Source of the DNA: Brassica napus
Lineage: Eukaryota; Streptophyta; Magnoliopsida; Brassicales; Brassicaceae
NCBI RefSeq assembly: GCF_020379485.1
Contig: NC_063452.1
Location: 13,867,065-13,931,064 of the forward strand
Length of the DNA stretch: 64,000 nucleotides
Reading direction: 5' to 3'
Positions 10,873 to 21,869 of this stretch are shown here, piece after piece. Positions within the stretch are counted from its first letter, which is position 1. Each line of letters starts with the position of its first letter. Under the pieces are notes generated by a model, which had not been told where the DNA came from, did not search any database, and saw only the letters and a list, made by a program, of their open reading frames with translations. The position numbers were made by a program, and so were the translations under genes.

Positions 10873-11890
10873 AAAAAGAGGCATTCGTCGTGCGAGCGGG
10901 CGTCGGGTTAAGCGAAATGCCAAATGTTAAGAATTGGGAAGCAGTGAAAAGGATGTCACTGTGTGAGTACGAAGTATCTCTAGTGAATTCTTCGAATACA
11001 TGCAAAAGCTAGTTGTTTTGGATCTTTCCCACAACGGAGACCTCTCGGAGTTGCCGAATGGAATATCAAAACTAGCTTCCTTGCGATATCTCAACTTGTC
11101 GTGGACTCGTATACGCGCTTTACCCATGGATCTGCTGGAAGCGTTGAAAAATCTAAACCACTTGGATCTGAGGGAAACGCACGAGCTTTGGAGCATTGCT
11201 GGGATATCGCGTCTGCATAATTTGAAAATACTGAAATTATCCAACTCTTATTTTTCATGGGACCGCTACGTCTGCTTTCGAGCATTTTTTGCGGTCTCGT
11301 AAGCTGATGAGCTGTACGCGATCCATAGAGTTCAGGGATTCGAGGGGTTTGACAAATAGTCGGCAAACGTTTGAAATATTGCTTCCAGTAGCTATGGATA
11401 AGCTTCGAGATTTCAGCATAAGGGAATGCGGTGTCTATGAGATAAAGATTTCTTCACTACACAATCCTAGAAGCCCACGATTCTTGAACCTCTCCCACGT
11501 GGATATAACATTTTGTGATTGCTTGAGGGAACTGACGTTGCTGATGTTTGCTCCAAATCTTAAGTCTTCATGTTTCTGATTCACGTGAACTGGAAGATAT
11601 AATAAACAAAGAGAAAGGTGAGCAATCAGGGATTGTTCCTTTTCCAAAGTTGGTTTCTCTTACGTTGGATAGACTACGGAAGCTGAAAAATATCTATTGG
11701 AATCCTCTACCACTTCCGTATCTATGTCTCCGAATGTCCAAATCTGAAAACGCTTCCTCTTGGTTCCCAAAGTGGCAAGCATGGTGAAGATGAACTCATC
11801 ATAAGATACACAGAGCAAGAATGGATTGATGGTGTGGAATGGGAGGACGAAACTACCAAAACCCGCTTCTTATCTTCATGCAAAAAGGTC
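10873..11890 (+). pseudogene. CC-NB-LRR (RPS5/RFL1-like), 3' LRR half
   Basis: This continues the NLR interrupted at 6122. The reading resumes KEAFVVRAG and PNVKNWEAVKRMSL, then LRRs ([40 protein letters not shown]), then frameshifts near 11280 and 11570. Further LRR pieces are [27 protein letters not shown] and [14 protein letters not shown], and the tail EWIDGVEWEDE to TRFLSSCKKV ends near 11890. The order matches the minus-strand copy at 1950-2603. A small deletion near 10965 removes the segment between MSL and the first LRR. Too broken to encode a receptor. Confidence 0.82.
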
Positions 11891-12868
11891 TATATTTTCT
11901 CATCTTATCTTGTTTGTTTCTAAAAGGATTTTATTTATTTATTAATCGTGTTATGAACTCCTCTTCTCTTGTTTGGATCTCTTTTTTTGTCTGTGTTAGG
12001 TTTGATTATAGCCAGAACTTGAATCATGCAAGGTTCCAAGTGGATGGGTTTATCCTAAAGGGAAAGTCTTTTATCTCTCTATCCGTTTGCTTTCTGTGAA
12101 TTATTTTTCTATTTTTTTAATAATTTGTGCCGACATTAATTGATCTATACTATGGTTACGTTTGTGATTGATTGGAATGTTTTGCACTAACTGTTCTTGA
12201 AGGCATTTGAAGTGGCTCATATAGTTTAAAAGAGTGTCTCGAAATAGAAATATGTTAGACCTGTTCAGAAGGATGCACAAGGCAGGCAATTAGGGATGGT
12301 CCCGTTGGAAGATCATGGCAGATAAAACGCGGGCAGTTCCAGAGCTTTTGACGCTCGTTATAATGAACAAGGTTGGTGGTGGGTTGTTTACAAATACGGC
12401 TGAAGAAGAGAGTCTACTTGTTGAGGTGTATGAATGGAAAGTTGCAAACAAATAGAGTGCAACAAAGGCAGATGAAGAAATGTTTTCCTAAGACCTATAT
12501 GTTCAAGTACAAGCAGAGAAAATAAAAAATGGTACTAGGACATAAAAGCTGTCGCATGCTGTACAAGGAGCTTCAGTTTTGATACAAATGGAGGAGCTGG
12601 AACGTTGCATTGGGGAGAGTATGAGTGGCTGAGTAGTGCTTCAGTGTTTTCAAAACTGGAGAAGCAGGGCCGGCTTCCATTTTGCCTCTGGGATGGTAAC
12701 ACAATGGTATCACCTGAGGAGTTAACAAGTACTGGAGCTGTTTGGCGATATTCTTCGTTGTCAAGAATAATTCAAGTCTTGTCACAACGGTTTCTTAATT
12801 TTCAGCTTCTTGAGGACATTTCACTCGACTAATCAGCTATGGAAAACACTTTAGTCAAGCCAAATTCA
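11891..12868. other. downstream flank with an unrecognised coding-like relic
   Basis: From 11891 to about 12290 this is the AT-rich 3' flank of the NLR remnant. From about 12315 to 12720 the plus strand shows broken coding-like readings (ADKTRAVPELLTLVIMNKV, EESLLVEVYEWKVANK, then stops; later KLSHAVQGASVLIQMEELE). I do not recognise the family. Several stops make it a relic at best. Confidence 0.35.
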
Positions 12869-13769
12869 TGTTGGGTCAAGATGTTTTGAGTGTTGGTCGT
12901 GGAAGCCATTTTCTCGGCCATATCAATCTTGTTCGACCACCCCAGTTCCGACCATTGGCCGCACTGATATTTGATGGATCAACCAGAAAAAGTCTCTTGC
13001 CAAAGGTGATTTATCAACCTAAAGACGTTCAGAGAAGCTTGGGCATTATTATTTTCAAGGCATCCACAAAACAATTTTGTTTGGATCGAGAAAAGGATCC
13101 AAAAACTCACTTTGTTTTGGATGAAGCTAGGATTCGACCAGGGCTTAAGCATGATGTTTATCGGCTCATTTCTTATCAAAAGAAGACCATGAATAAGCCA
13201 ACAAGAGCCCAAGTCGTGACCAGTCAAAGGGAGTCCAACTTTTCATTTATTTCGGCTAAGGTCTTTAGTTTTAGTCTTAGTCTTCATTTCTAGGCCTACT
13301 TCCTAGGCTTCTTATTCTCAGTACATGGAGATTATGATAATACATCTATTTGATTCATTGCTTCTTCTCTGGGAAAAGAATTCATGAGCTCAGTTGGTAG
13401 AGCAGAGGACTGAAAAATCCCTTGTTTACTACAACTTGTAACTCTATATAAATCAGCCTAAGTGCAAGAAATAAAATGACAACATTTTTCTTTTATAATC
13501 CGATATTTATTCTCTTTTGTTCTTCTTGAACATTTCGATTGTTGGTGAGTCATATCTTTCAATCAACCTACTGATCATTAGGTGTAAAATATCCTAAAGC
13601 TCCATTAAATCAGAGGCTTTCCGCAACCTCTGTTCGACCACTAATTACACCATTTTCCCTTAATCTTGGTGTTAGTAACCCACCGACCAAAGGCATATCC
13701 TTGGTGTTAATCTTGGTGTTAGTAACTCGCAGTCAGCAAAGTGCATTCCTTGGGCCAGATATTACTACA
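12869..13769 (+). repeat. candidate 5' LTR of a second retroelement
   Basis: It starts TGTTGGGTCAAG, ends TATTACTACA and is followed directly by a tRNA-Met-type primer-binding site. It carries a TATA-like box (CTATATAAATC, near 13443) and an AATAAA signal near 13470. The right end is well supported by the primer site; the left end is a guess from the TG terminus. The 141-codon open stretch at 12868-13293 lies inside it and is unlikely to be a gene. Confidence 0.5.
13386..13430 (+). pseudogene. plastid trnF(GAA)-like fragment
   Basis: AGCTCAGTTGGTAGAGC followed by AGAGGACTGAAAAATCC matches the D-arm and anticodon arm of chloroplast trnF(GAA), with one extra A in the anticodon loop region. The acceptor stem and T-arm are missing, so it is not a working tRNA. 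The likeliest source is plastid DNA inserted in the nucleus, now within the presumed LTR. Confidence 0.6.
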
Positions 13770-13781
13770 TGGTATCAGAGC
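13770..13781 (+). promoter_or_regulatory. primer-binding site (initiator tRNA-Met type)
   Basis: TGGTATCAGAGC is an exact match to the usual plant Copia/Gypsy primer site and directly abuts the presumed LTR end at 13769. Confidence 0.8.
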
Positions 13782-14123
13782 ACCCTTTGCTAGATTGGTG
13801 TCACTTCTTATTATTTCTTAATGTCGCTATCTTCTTCTTCTCTTATCTATCTATTTGTTTGCTAATAAAAAGTATTAAAAAGGAGAAAAAGAAAAAATAG
13901 AGAGAAAAAATAAGATCCAGGAGAAATCGAATCACAGTTTAGTCAATCGATTCAGCCATAAAAAATTCTCAACTTTCTATCTTACTTCTCTTCTTTTATG
14001 GCTTGATTTGGAGGATCGACCCTCGATTTGATTGTTTTGTTCCTTTTGAACACTTGAGAGTGTCAGAAAAACTTGATAGAAACACAATCGTGTGAGAGAG
14101 GGTTTATTTGATTTGTTTGCTAA

Positions 14124-14818
14124 GGCTGGTAGAGCATTATCATTAGCATTAGCAATACCAGTATGCTATAGAAGCAGTATGCTGCAGTAGCTATAAGCTT
14201 TTGCTAAACTGTTTAATAAGATGATTAGTAGAGCAGTATGAGTATGTTATTTAAAATTATTATAAAAATTAGTATATGATATATAATATATTTATTTTTA
14301 ATGAATATATTTCTAATATATATATAAATATATTAACATATAAAATTAAAAAGATATAAAATTAATTTATTTTATTTAATAATTTTAAAATTATGCTTAT
14401 ATCAAAAAATATTATTTTAAAATAAGTTTTATAATTAAAATATCTATTTTTAAAAATAATATTTCACATTTAAAATAAATTAAATTATATAAATTAAATT
14501 ATATTTTAAATGTGAAATACTATTTTTTTAAAAAAAATATTTTTATTGTAAATTAATTTTAGAAATCAAAATTTTATTTTCTAGATATAAAAATAATTTT
14601 ATGATATTATTAAATAAAATAAATGAATTAATTATATATTTTCTTTAATTTTATAAATTTTAAATGCAAATGCTCTTCTAAAAGTTTCATATGAGAGCAT
14701 TGGCCAGAGAACATTTGGAGAGCATTAGCATTTAGTAAATGCTTCTTTAAATGTTTTTCTAACAATTGTTTGATTGGATAATATTGAGTATACTGCTAAT
14801 GCTCTACCAATCAAGGCC
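14124..14818. mobile_element. PIF/Harbinger-like non-autonomous element (MITE)
   Basis: The 695-bp AT-rich element has imperfect inverted ends, GGC-TGGTAGAGCATTA on the left and TAATGCTCTACCAATCAAGGCC on the right. It is flanked by TAA on both sides (14121-14123, 14819-14821), the target size and sequence expected of Harbinger elements. No transposase reading is present. It lies between the retroelement primer site and its presumed gag start. Confidence 0.8.
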
Positions 14819-15099
14819 TAAGTAATTTTCACATTTTGATCATGGCTAGCAAAGGAGAAAACAGTCCCTACACCCTTGAAGTTCTCATAAAGCTCAACAG
14901 CCCTCGTATCCAATCCATGATGAGTGAGATGCTGAGGCAGGCCCGGTCCTGGGCTAAAGCCCATAAAACAAGGGCTTGGGACGCCACAGTTTATTTAAAT
15001 TTTAGTGGCATAATTTACAATGAAGTTTCTTAGGTGTAGTGGTTATGTACATCTTATTTCTCCTCTAGGCTCGGGTTTGAAGACCTCTCTTGCCATTTT

Positions 15100-15187
15100 T
15101 TTGTTCGTCTTTAATAAAGGCAAATTGCCAATAACTAAAAGAGTTTGTTCGTCTTTAATAAAGGCAAATTGCCAATAACTAAAAGAG
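15100..15187. repeat. 44-bp tandem duplication
   Basis: Two head-to-tail copies (15100-15143, 15144-15187) begin TTTGTTCGTCTTTAATAAAG and read the same throughout, so the event is recent or kept uniform. It lies inside the hAT element. Confidence 0.9.
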
Positions 15188-15258
15188 TTGATCGGGAAGA
15201 TTGATTGATTTAGCTTTTTTAAATTTTTTATTTCCTTATATTTTTTTTCCTTATATTT

Positions 15259-15294
<36 letters not shown>

Positions 15295-15450
15295 GATAAA
15301 ATACATAAATTACAATAGCTACCTATTTTGTTTACGCTAACGGTTGACTTTCTACTTCCTTTTTAACAACATTCTTGTTTATTTTTCTCTGTCTATTAAT
15401 CATACTCGACCTTCTCTGAATCTATGTAAGTTTTTTCCTCTTCTTTTGTA

Positions 15451-15560
15451 AATTATGCCACTAAAATTGGGGGCCCTATTCAAAATTTTTTTTTTTGAAT
15501 AGGGCCCCCAATTTTAGTGGCATAATTTAAAATTGGGGGCCCTATTCAAAAAAAAAAAAT
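15451..15560. repeat. hairpin built on GGGGGCCCTATTC words
   Basis: The left arm ends in GGGGGCCCTATTCAAAA, the right arm begins GAATAGGGCCCCCAATTTT, and a third arm repeats GGGGGCCCTATTC, with homopolymer T and A runs as loops. The outer words TAGTGGCATAATTT also occur near 15001-15018, so this is subterminal hAT sequence duplicated in inverted order. Confidence 0.8.
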
Positions 15561-15943
15561 TTGATATGTATATATTGTAATTTATTTTTTATATTATAAA
15601 ATTTGACTATTAAAATTTTCAAATTAGAAACAATTAAATCCGTTGAGATTATGATGAGTGCGCAACAAAATATATGTTAAAATCAGTTACAATTTTGAAT
15701 TCTACCTAAAAACCAAGAATTTTTTCAGTTTTTTAAACTTTTTTAGTGAAATGTTACCTGAGTACGTTTGGTCCAGGAGGAAAAAGACAGAAGAAAATGA
15801 TTTATTATCACTAAAACGATAACTACCCATGGCCCACCTAATATTCCATTGACATCTCCACAACTAAACTTCTGTTATCAACGTTGTATACATCACATTA
15901 GTTATATAAATATGCATACATGTACATATAGAAAAAATTTAGA

Positions 15944-16014
15944 AGTGGGGGCCCCATAGAGTGGGGGCCCCATCCCAATGTTTCGTAACACTATGTACAG
16001 GTCCGGCTCTGATT
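15944..16014. mobile_element. internal hAT-like terminus
   Basis: After a doubled GTGGGGGCCCCAT the sequence runs to ACAGGTCCGGCTCTG, whose reverse complement, CAGAGCCGGACC, looks like a second hAT end. It suggests that one hAT element inserted in another. The other terminus of this inner element was not located. Confidence 0.5.
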
Positions 16015-16074
16015 GTGATTTACATGTTTTATATTCCAGCATATGTAATCTATTGGTGTCTGTTATATATCTTA

Positions 16075-16871
16075 GAGAAATTCTAGGTTCACCATCCAAT
16101 AGTGTTTGAGTATTTGATATTTGATATCTTTTAAAAAAAAAATAAAATTGAATATCCAAATTATATTATATTTTTAAAATAAAATAATAAAAATACATAA
16201 AATAGTTACAAAAAATAAATTAATTAATATTGTTAAGTCTTCAGCAAAATACTAAACCCTATACCCTAAATCTTAAACCCTAAACCCTAAACGTTAAACC
16301 TTAAACTTTGGATAAACTCTAAACCGTTGGAAAATCTTAAACCCTAAATCATACATTAAAAACTAAATTTTAATAACACTAAACCCTAAATCCTAATCAC
16401 TAAACCCTAAACCATTGGGTAAACCCTAAACCCTTGGATAAACTCTGAACTCTTGGATAAATCATAAACTCTAGGGTTTAATTTTAAATATTTTTTATTT
16501 AGAGTTTATGATTTATCCATGGGTTCAGGGTTTATCCAAGGGTTTAGTGATTAGGGTTTAGGGTTTAGTGTTATTAAGATTTAGTTTTTGATGTATGATT
16601 TAGGGTTTAAAATTTTTCAATGGTTTACGGTTTATCCAAGATTTAAGGTTTAGAATTTAGGGTATAGGATTTAGTATTTTGCTAACGGTTTAACAATATT
16701 TATTTATTTATTTTTTGTAATATTTTTATGTATTTTATTGTTTTATTTTAAAAATATAATTTTATTTGGAAATTCAATTTTGTTTCCCTTTTTAAAAGAT
16801 ATCAAATACTCAAACACTATTGGTTGGTGAATTTAGAAGTTCACCCTAGGGGGTGAACCCAAAAATTTCTC
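16075..16871. mobile_element. foldback MITE with telomere-like AAACCCTA words
   Basis: The 797-bp element is nearly one long inverted repeat. The ends read GAGAAATTCTAGGTTCACC and, reversed, GAGAAATTTTTGGGTTCACC, and are flanked by TA (16073-16074, 16872-16873), which fits a Tc1/mariner-type target. The left arm is rich in AAACCCTA-like words (16255-16445) and the right arm in their complement (16540-16670), with the turn near 16480-16500. Transcribed, it would form a hairpin of about 350 bp. Confidence 0.8.
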
Positions 16872-17549
16872 TATATCTTAAATCACGTTTTTCATATTAT
16901 TCGTTTTTGAACTGTAGTCTGTAAAGAATGCTTCCAGGAAATAAAATAAGAAATCAATCAAATGTAGCTAAAAATAGGACGAAAAAAGCCAGACAAGATG
17001 AAGTGATGAAATTTCAAGCTAATGATATGCTTAAGTATGTCCAAGAACTAACAGAAAAACTTGATTATTCGAAGTTGATGAATAATTTTGCAGAAAAAGC
17101 CCAAAAAGGTTATGTTTCATGAGAAATGTATTAAGTTTTTTTTTTAATTCTATGAGAACAAACTAAACTTAATAATGTTTTACATTATCTGATTATATAT
17201 TCATGTTATGGAAAAAATAGTTAGGGGCAGCATACTGAGAGTGTGCTTTAGGCGCCAAGGATGTCCGGACCGGCACTGTGCTGAGGATCATGAAGGATAG
17301 ATCAGGAGTAGTCTATGAACAAAAGGAAAGCAAGAGACATCATGTGAATGTCATAAACAAACGAGAGGAGCTTAAGAAAAGCTTAGGGGGGACTCTTTCC
17401 AGCCCACGGGATACGTGCAAGTTTGCATGCATGTGGCTCATCCGTGCTTTCCCAGGGGCATCATAAAAGATCTCCGATGAAAAGAAGGCAATATCCATGC
17501 GCCCATCGTCCGAGAGCCTACTCAATCACTACAAGAAAACACATACTTA

Positions 17550-17910
17550 GCGAGAAAATTTAACGAGGAAAAACAATCCTCGTAAATTTACGTCGATTTT
17601 ACGAGGAACTTACGTGGAAAACTAAAGTCATCGTTATTTCCTCATAACGTAACGACAAAAGTGTTTCGTCGTAAAGTGGATGTAATTTAACGAGTATTTT
17701 ACGAGGAAAAACTATTTCCTCGTAAATACGACTAGTTTTTCCTCGTAAATACGACGTAAACTTTGCGTGTTATTTACGAGAAAATAGTTTACGTGTATTT
17801 AGCGAGGAAATTTTGAATCCACCAACTTTGTAGGTGTTACACGTTTTTTCTTTGCCACCTAATTAATTTTCGTCGTAAATTCATAGGAAAATTACAACTA
17901 CCAGATTCGA
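17550..17910. repeat. left subterminal array of CACTA 1
   Basis: Many copies in both orientations of TTTACGAGGAAA, CCTCGTAAAT and CGTCGTAAA. In En/Spm such motifs are bound by the element's own protein; that role is inferred here. Confidence 0.85.
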
Positions 17911-17983
17911 AATTTCCTATAAATATGGATGTTTGAACATCATTTTAAACACACCAACAACAAAAAACATGAAAGAAAAAAAA

Positions 17984-20900
17984 ATGGCTGGCTCCGGGAC
18001 TATTTACGAGTTGCGGAAGTGGATGTTTATGCATAGAGATGCTAACGGGAGAGTGATGAAAGAATACCTTGCGGGTCTGGAGACATTTATGCATCAAACA
18101 GATTCAACACCGCTCGCCCAAGAAAGTGGTAAGATGTTCTGTCCTTGTCGGAAATGCAACAATTCGAAACTGGCAAACCGTGAAAATGTTTGGAAGCATT
18201 TAATAAATAGAGGTTTCACGCCAAATTACTATATCTGGTTTCAACATGGAGAAGGTTTTAATTATGATCAGAATGAAGTTAGTAGTAGTAATAGCAATTT
18301 TCAGGAAAAAGAACCGGTTGATCATCATTTGCATAATGAACATAGTTACCATCAGGAGGAGATGGTAGATTATGATAGGGTTCATGATATGGTAGCTGAT
18401 GCATTCGTAGCTCATAATGAAGATGAAGAACATAATATAGATGCAAAAAAGTTTTACGAAATGTTAAACGCGGCGAATCAACCACTTTACAGTGGTTGTA
18501 GAGAAGGTCTCTCTAAATTGTCGTTAGCTGCTAGAATGATGAATATTAAAACTGATCACAATCTACCTGAAAGTTGCATGAACGAATGGGCGGACTTGTT
18601 TAAAGAGTATTTGCCGGAAGACAATGTGTCTGCTGATTCTTATTATGAGATTCAGAAACTGGTTTATAGTCTTGGGTTGCCTTCGGAGATGATAGATGTT
18701 TGCATCGACAACTGCATGATCTATTGGGGATGATGAGAAGCTAGAAGAATGTCGATTCTGCAAGAAGCCACGATTCAAGCCGCAAGGACGGGGACGTAAT
18801 AGGGTACCGTACCAAAGGATGTGGTACCTACCAATTACAGACAGATTGAAAAGATTGTATCAATCAGAGCAGACTGCTGGAAAGATGAGATGGCATGCCG
18901 AGCATACTCAGACGGATGGTGAGATGACTCATCCATCAGATGCAAGAGCCTGGAAACATTTCAACAAAGTACATCCGGATTTCGCTAGCAATATCCAGAA
19001 TGTGTATCTACTATGCACAGATGGATTTAGTCTGTTCGGAATGTCTGGGAGACAATATTTATTGTGGCCAGTCTTTCTTACTCCATACAACCTGCCACCG
19101 GAGATGTGCATGCAACGGGAGTTGCTATTCTTGACCATTTTAATACCTGGTCCGAACCATCCAAAAAGGTCCCTGGATGTTTTCCTACAACCACTGATAA
19201 AAGAGTTGAAGGATTTGTGGTCAACAGGGGTGAGGACGTATGACTGTTCAACGAAGACGAATTTTACGATGCGAGCGATGCTTTTGTGGACCATAAGTGA
19301 TTTTCCTGCCTATGGGATGTTGTCTGGATGGACTACACATGGGAGATTAGCTTGTCCATATTGTAATGGAACGACAGATGCGTTTCAACTGAAGAATGGT
19401 AGGAAGACAAGTTGGTTTGATTGTCACCGTCGATTTCTTCCCATTGGTCATCCTTACCGAAGAAACAAGAATTTGTTTAGGCACAAAAGGGTTGTGAGAG
19501 ACACTCCTCCTCCATATCTAACTGGAGAACAAATTGAAGCGCAAATCGACTACTACGGAGCTAACGAAACAGTTCGTTGGGGTGGTAATTGGCATGTCCC
19601 TCGTAATATGCCTGATTCTTACGGTGTTCATCACAACTGGCACAAGAAGAGTATATTTTGGGAGTTGCCATATTGGAAGGATCTTCTTCTGCGCCACAAC
19701 CTCGATGTGATGCATATAGAGAAGAATTTCTTTGAGAACATCATGAATACAATATTGAATGTCCCAGGGAAGACAAAAGAAACATAAAATCGAGGTTGGA
19801 CTTGCCGGATATTTGCTCAAGAAGCGAGTTACATATTAAAAGCAATGGACAAGTTCCCGTTCCGATATTCAGATTATCTTCAGAAAAAAAGTCGGTGTTG
19901 TTCAACTGGGTGGCATCAGAAGTGAAGTTCCCTGATGGGTATGTTTCGAACCTCTCTAGATGTGTTGAAAAGGGTCAAAAGTTCTCCGGGATGAAGAGTC
20001 ATGATTGTCATGTCTTTATGCAACGACTACTGCCCTTTGCATTTGCGGAGCTACTTCCAACAAACGTACATGAAGCACTTGCAGGTACGTAGTGTATTAT
20101 ATCACAATAATTTACAAAATAATATATGACTAACAATGTGTTTAATTTTTTTTGGAATATAAAAGGCATTGGAGCCTTTTTCAGGGATCTGAGCACGCGC
20201 ACTCTTAAAGAAGAAGTTGTGGAACAGCTTCAGGAGAACATTCCATCTTATTGTGCAACTTGGAGAAAATATTTCCTCCCGGATTTTTTGACGTCATGGA
20301 GCATCTAGCTGTCCACCTCCCATATGAGGCATTGCTTCGTGGACCTGTACATTACGGATGGATGTATCAGTATGAGCGAGCCATGAAATATTTGAAGGGA
20401 AAAGCAAAGAACCTCGCCAAAGTTGAAGGTTCTATAATTGCTGGAAGTTTGACAGAAGAAGTTTCTTACTTCACATCGTACTACTTTGCGTCAAAAGTAC
20501 GTACCCGGAGAAGAGCTCCAAGAAGATATGATGATGGTGGTGTTGCGCCAACATATGCAGTTGCTGGTGTTCCAGACATCTTTAGCCAGATTGGGCGACT
20601 CGGTGAGAAGTCTAAAGAGGTTTGGTGGTCGAGTGAACAAGACGCTCATAGTGCACACACCTGTATTCTACTCAATTGCGAAGATCCATTGATGCGTTAT
20701 TTTGAAAGGTAACATATATTGACACTTCGAAACACATATAAGTATAATTAATTGTATAATTGCGAGAGATTCATTCCTATAAAAAGTGATTTTACAGCCT
20801 ATTTGTTTCTCAAGTCGAAGAAACATTTCCTGGTATATTCACAAGTGACGTAGGCAAAAGGAAAGATCAACACTTCATTAAGTGGTTGCGGAATCAGGTA

Positions 20901-21637
20901 TTAACTCAAACTCTTTTTTCATACATGATCTGTATTTCATTAAAATTCTCTTTATTTTTGCAGGTTGATTATGACGACGACGATGCAGATTATCCTAAGT
21001 GGTTACACGAAGTAATTCAATCTCCACTTGTAAAGGTCACCACATCACAGGTGTATTTCACACGAGGCTATACTTTTCATACATATGAGTATGGTAGACA
21101 GCGGGCGACCAGTAACTATGGAATATGTGTGAAAGGGGAAACAGATTTTTACGGGATCTTGACGGAGATTATTGAAGTCGAATTTCCAGGGATACTGAAG
21201 TTGAAATGCGTCCTCTTCAAATGTGAATGGTTCGACCCCGTCGTCAACAGAGGTGTTCGGTCTAACAAATTCGGTGTAGTTGATGTCAACGGTGGACGAA
21301 GGTACAACAAATTCGAGCCTTTCATCTTAGCTTCACAAGCAGACCAAGTTAGCTTCCTTCCATACCCTCGGATGAGAGATTCAGGTATAAATTTGTTAGC
21401 AGTGATCAAAGTTACACCTCGAGGACGAATCATCAGTGGAGAAGAACCACCATTTCAAGAAGAACAGATGAAGTCGAGGAACCTGAACAAGAAATTGATG
21501 ACATCCTTCTCATTGATCCGCATAATCACGAGTACGAAGATCTTACCGATGATGCCACAGACGAAGCTGTTGAAGACGAGTTTAATGAAAATGATGATGT
21601 TTCTAATGATGACGAGAATGTCGATGTATCCGATTGA
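17984..21637 (+). pseudogene. TNP2-like CACTA transposase gene, frameshifted
   Basis: The start at 17984 gives MAGSGTIYELRKWMF. A transposase-associated zinc-binding domain comes first (FCPCRKCNN...NVWKHLINRGFTPNYYIWF), then the TNP2 core (WYLPITDRL, MRWHAEH, DGFSLFGMSGRQYLLWPV, ISDFPAYGMLSGWTTHG, DVMHIEKNFFENIMNTIL), then DUF4218-like (MKSHDCHVFMQRLLP, MEHLAVHLPYEALL) and DUF4216-like regions. Introns fit GT-AG at 20085-20165, 20709-20797 and 20898-20963. Frameshifts lie near 18730, 19785, 20255 and 21470; past the last, an acidic tail ends at 21637. The breaks are few and small, so loss of function is probably recent. Confidence 0.9.
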
Positions 21638-21850
21638 TGTATTTGTTTTATGAATAAGATGAGGGAGTTTGTTTTATGAATAAGATAATGTGGGGTTTGT
21701 TTTATGAATAAGGTAATGTGGGAGTTTGTTTTATGAATAAGAAAATGTGGGAATTGTGGTTTGGAATAGAAATAAAGATGGGGTTTGGAATATATGAAGT
21801 AGAAAATAAGGAATATGGGGTTTGGGGTTTGGAGTTTCGGATTCTAGGGA
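21638..21850. repeat. short tandem repeat downstream of the transposase gene
   Basis: About three to four imperfect units of TTTGTTTTATGAATAAGA plus an ATGTGGG tail, near 21668-21760, possibly within the 3' untranslated region. Confidence 0.6.
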
Positions 21851-21869
21851 TTTAAACATAACACTCGTT

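Larger units (their letters stand above)
14938..17278. mobile_element. hAT transposon, non-autonomous, with nested pieces
   Basis: The ends are CAGGCCCGGTCC (left) and GGACCGGCACTG (right), short hAT-type inverted termini. They are flanked by a perfect 8-bp duplication TGCTGAGG (14930-14937, 17279-17286). The 2,341-bp body has no recognisable transposase; a short open stretch at 16928-17122 has no known domain. It contains a 44-bp tandem duplication, a GC-rich hairpin, an internal second hAT-like terminus and a large foldback element. Confidence 0.92.
14842..17466 (+). pseudogene. retroelement leader/gag-like coding piece split by an hAT element
   Basis: The start at 14842 gives MASKGENSPYTLEVLIKLN and PRIQSMMSE, up to the hAT target site at 14930. 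When the hAT element and one target copy are removed, the frame rejoins at 17279 with MLRIMKDRSGVVYEQKES and HHVNVINKREELKKSLGG, ending at 17466. I do not recognise the family. Its place after an LTR-like segment and primer site suggests a retroelement gag, but a captured host sequence is possible. The CACTA element inserts 60 bases downstream of the stop. Confidence 0.45.

Noticed and set aside
12868..13293. 141-codon plus-strand open stretch as a gene
   Set aside because: It lies within the presumed LTR just upstream of a primer-binding site, and no domain is recognisable.
13386..13430. A working tRNA-Phe gene
   Set aside because: Acceptor stem and T-arm are missing and the anticodon loop has an extra base.
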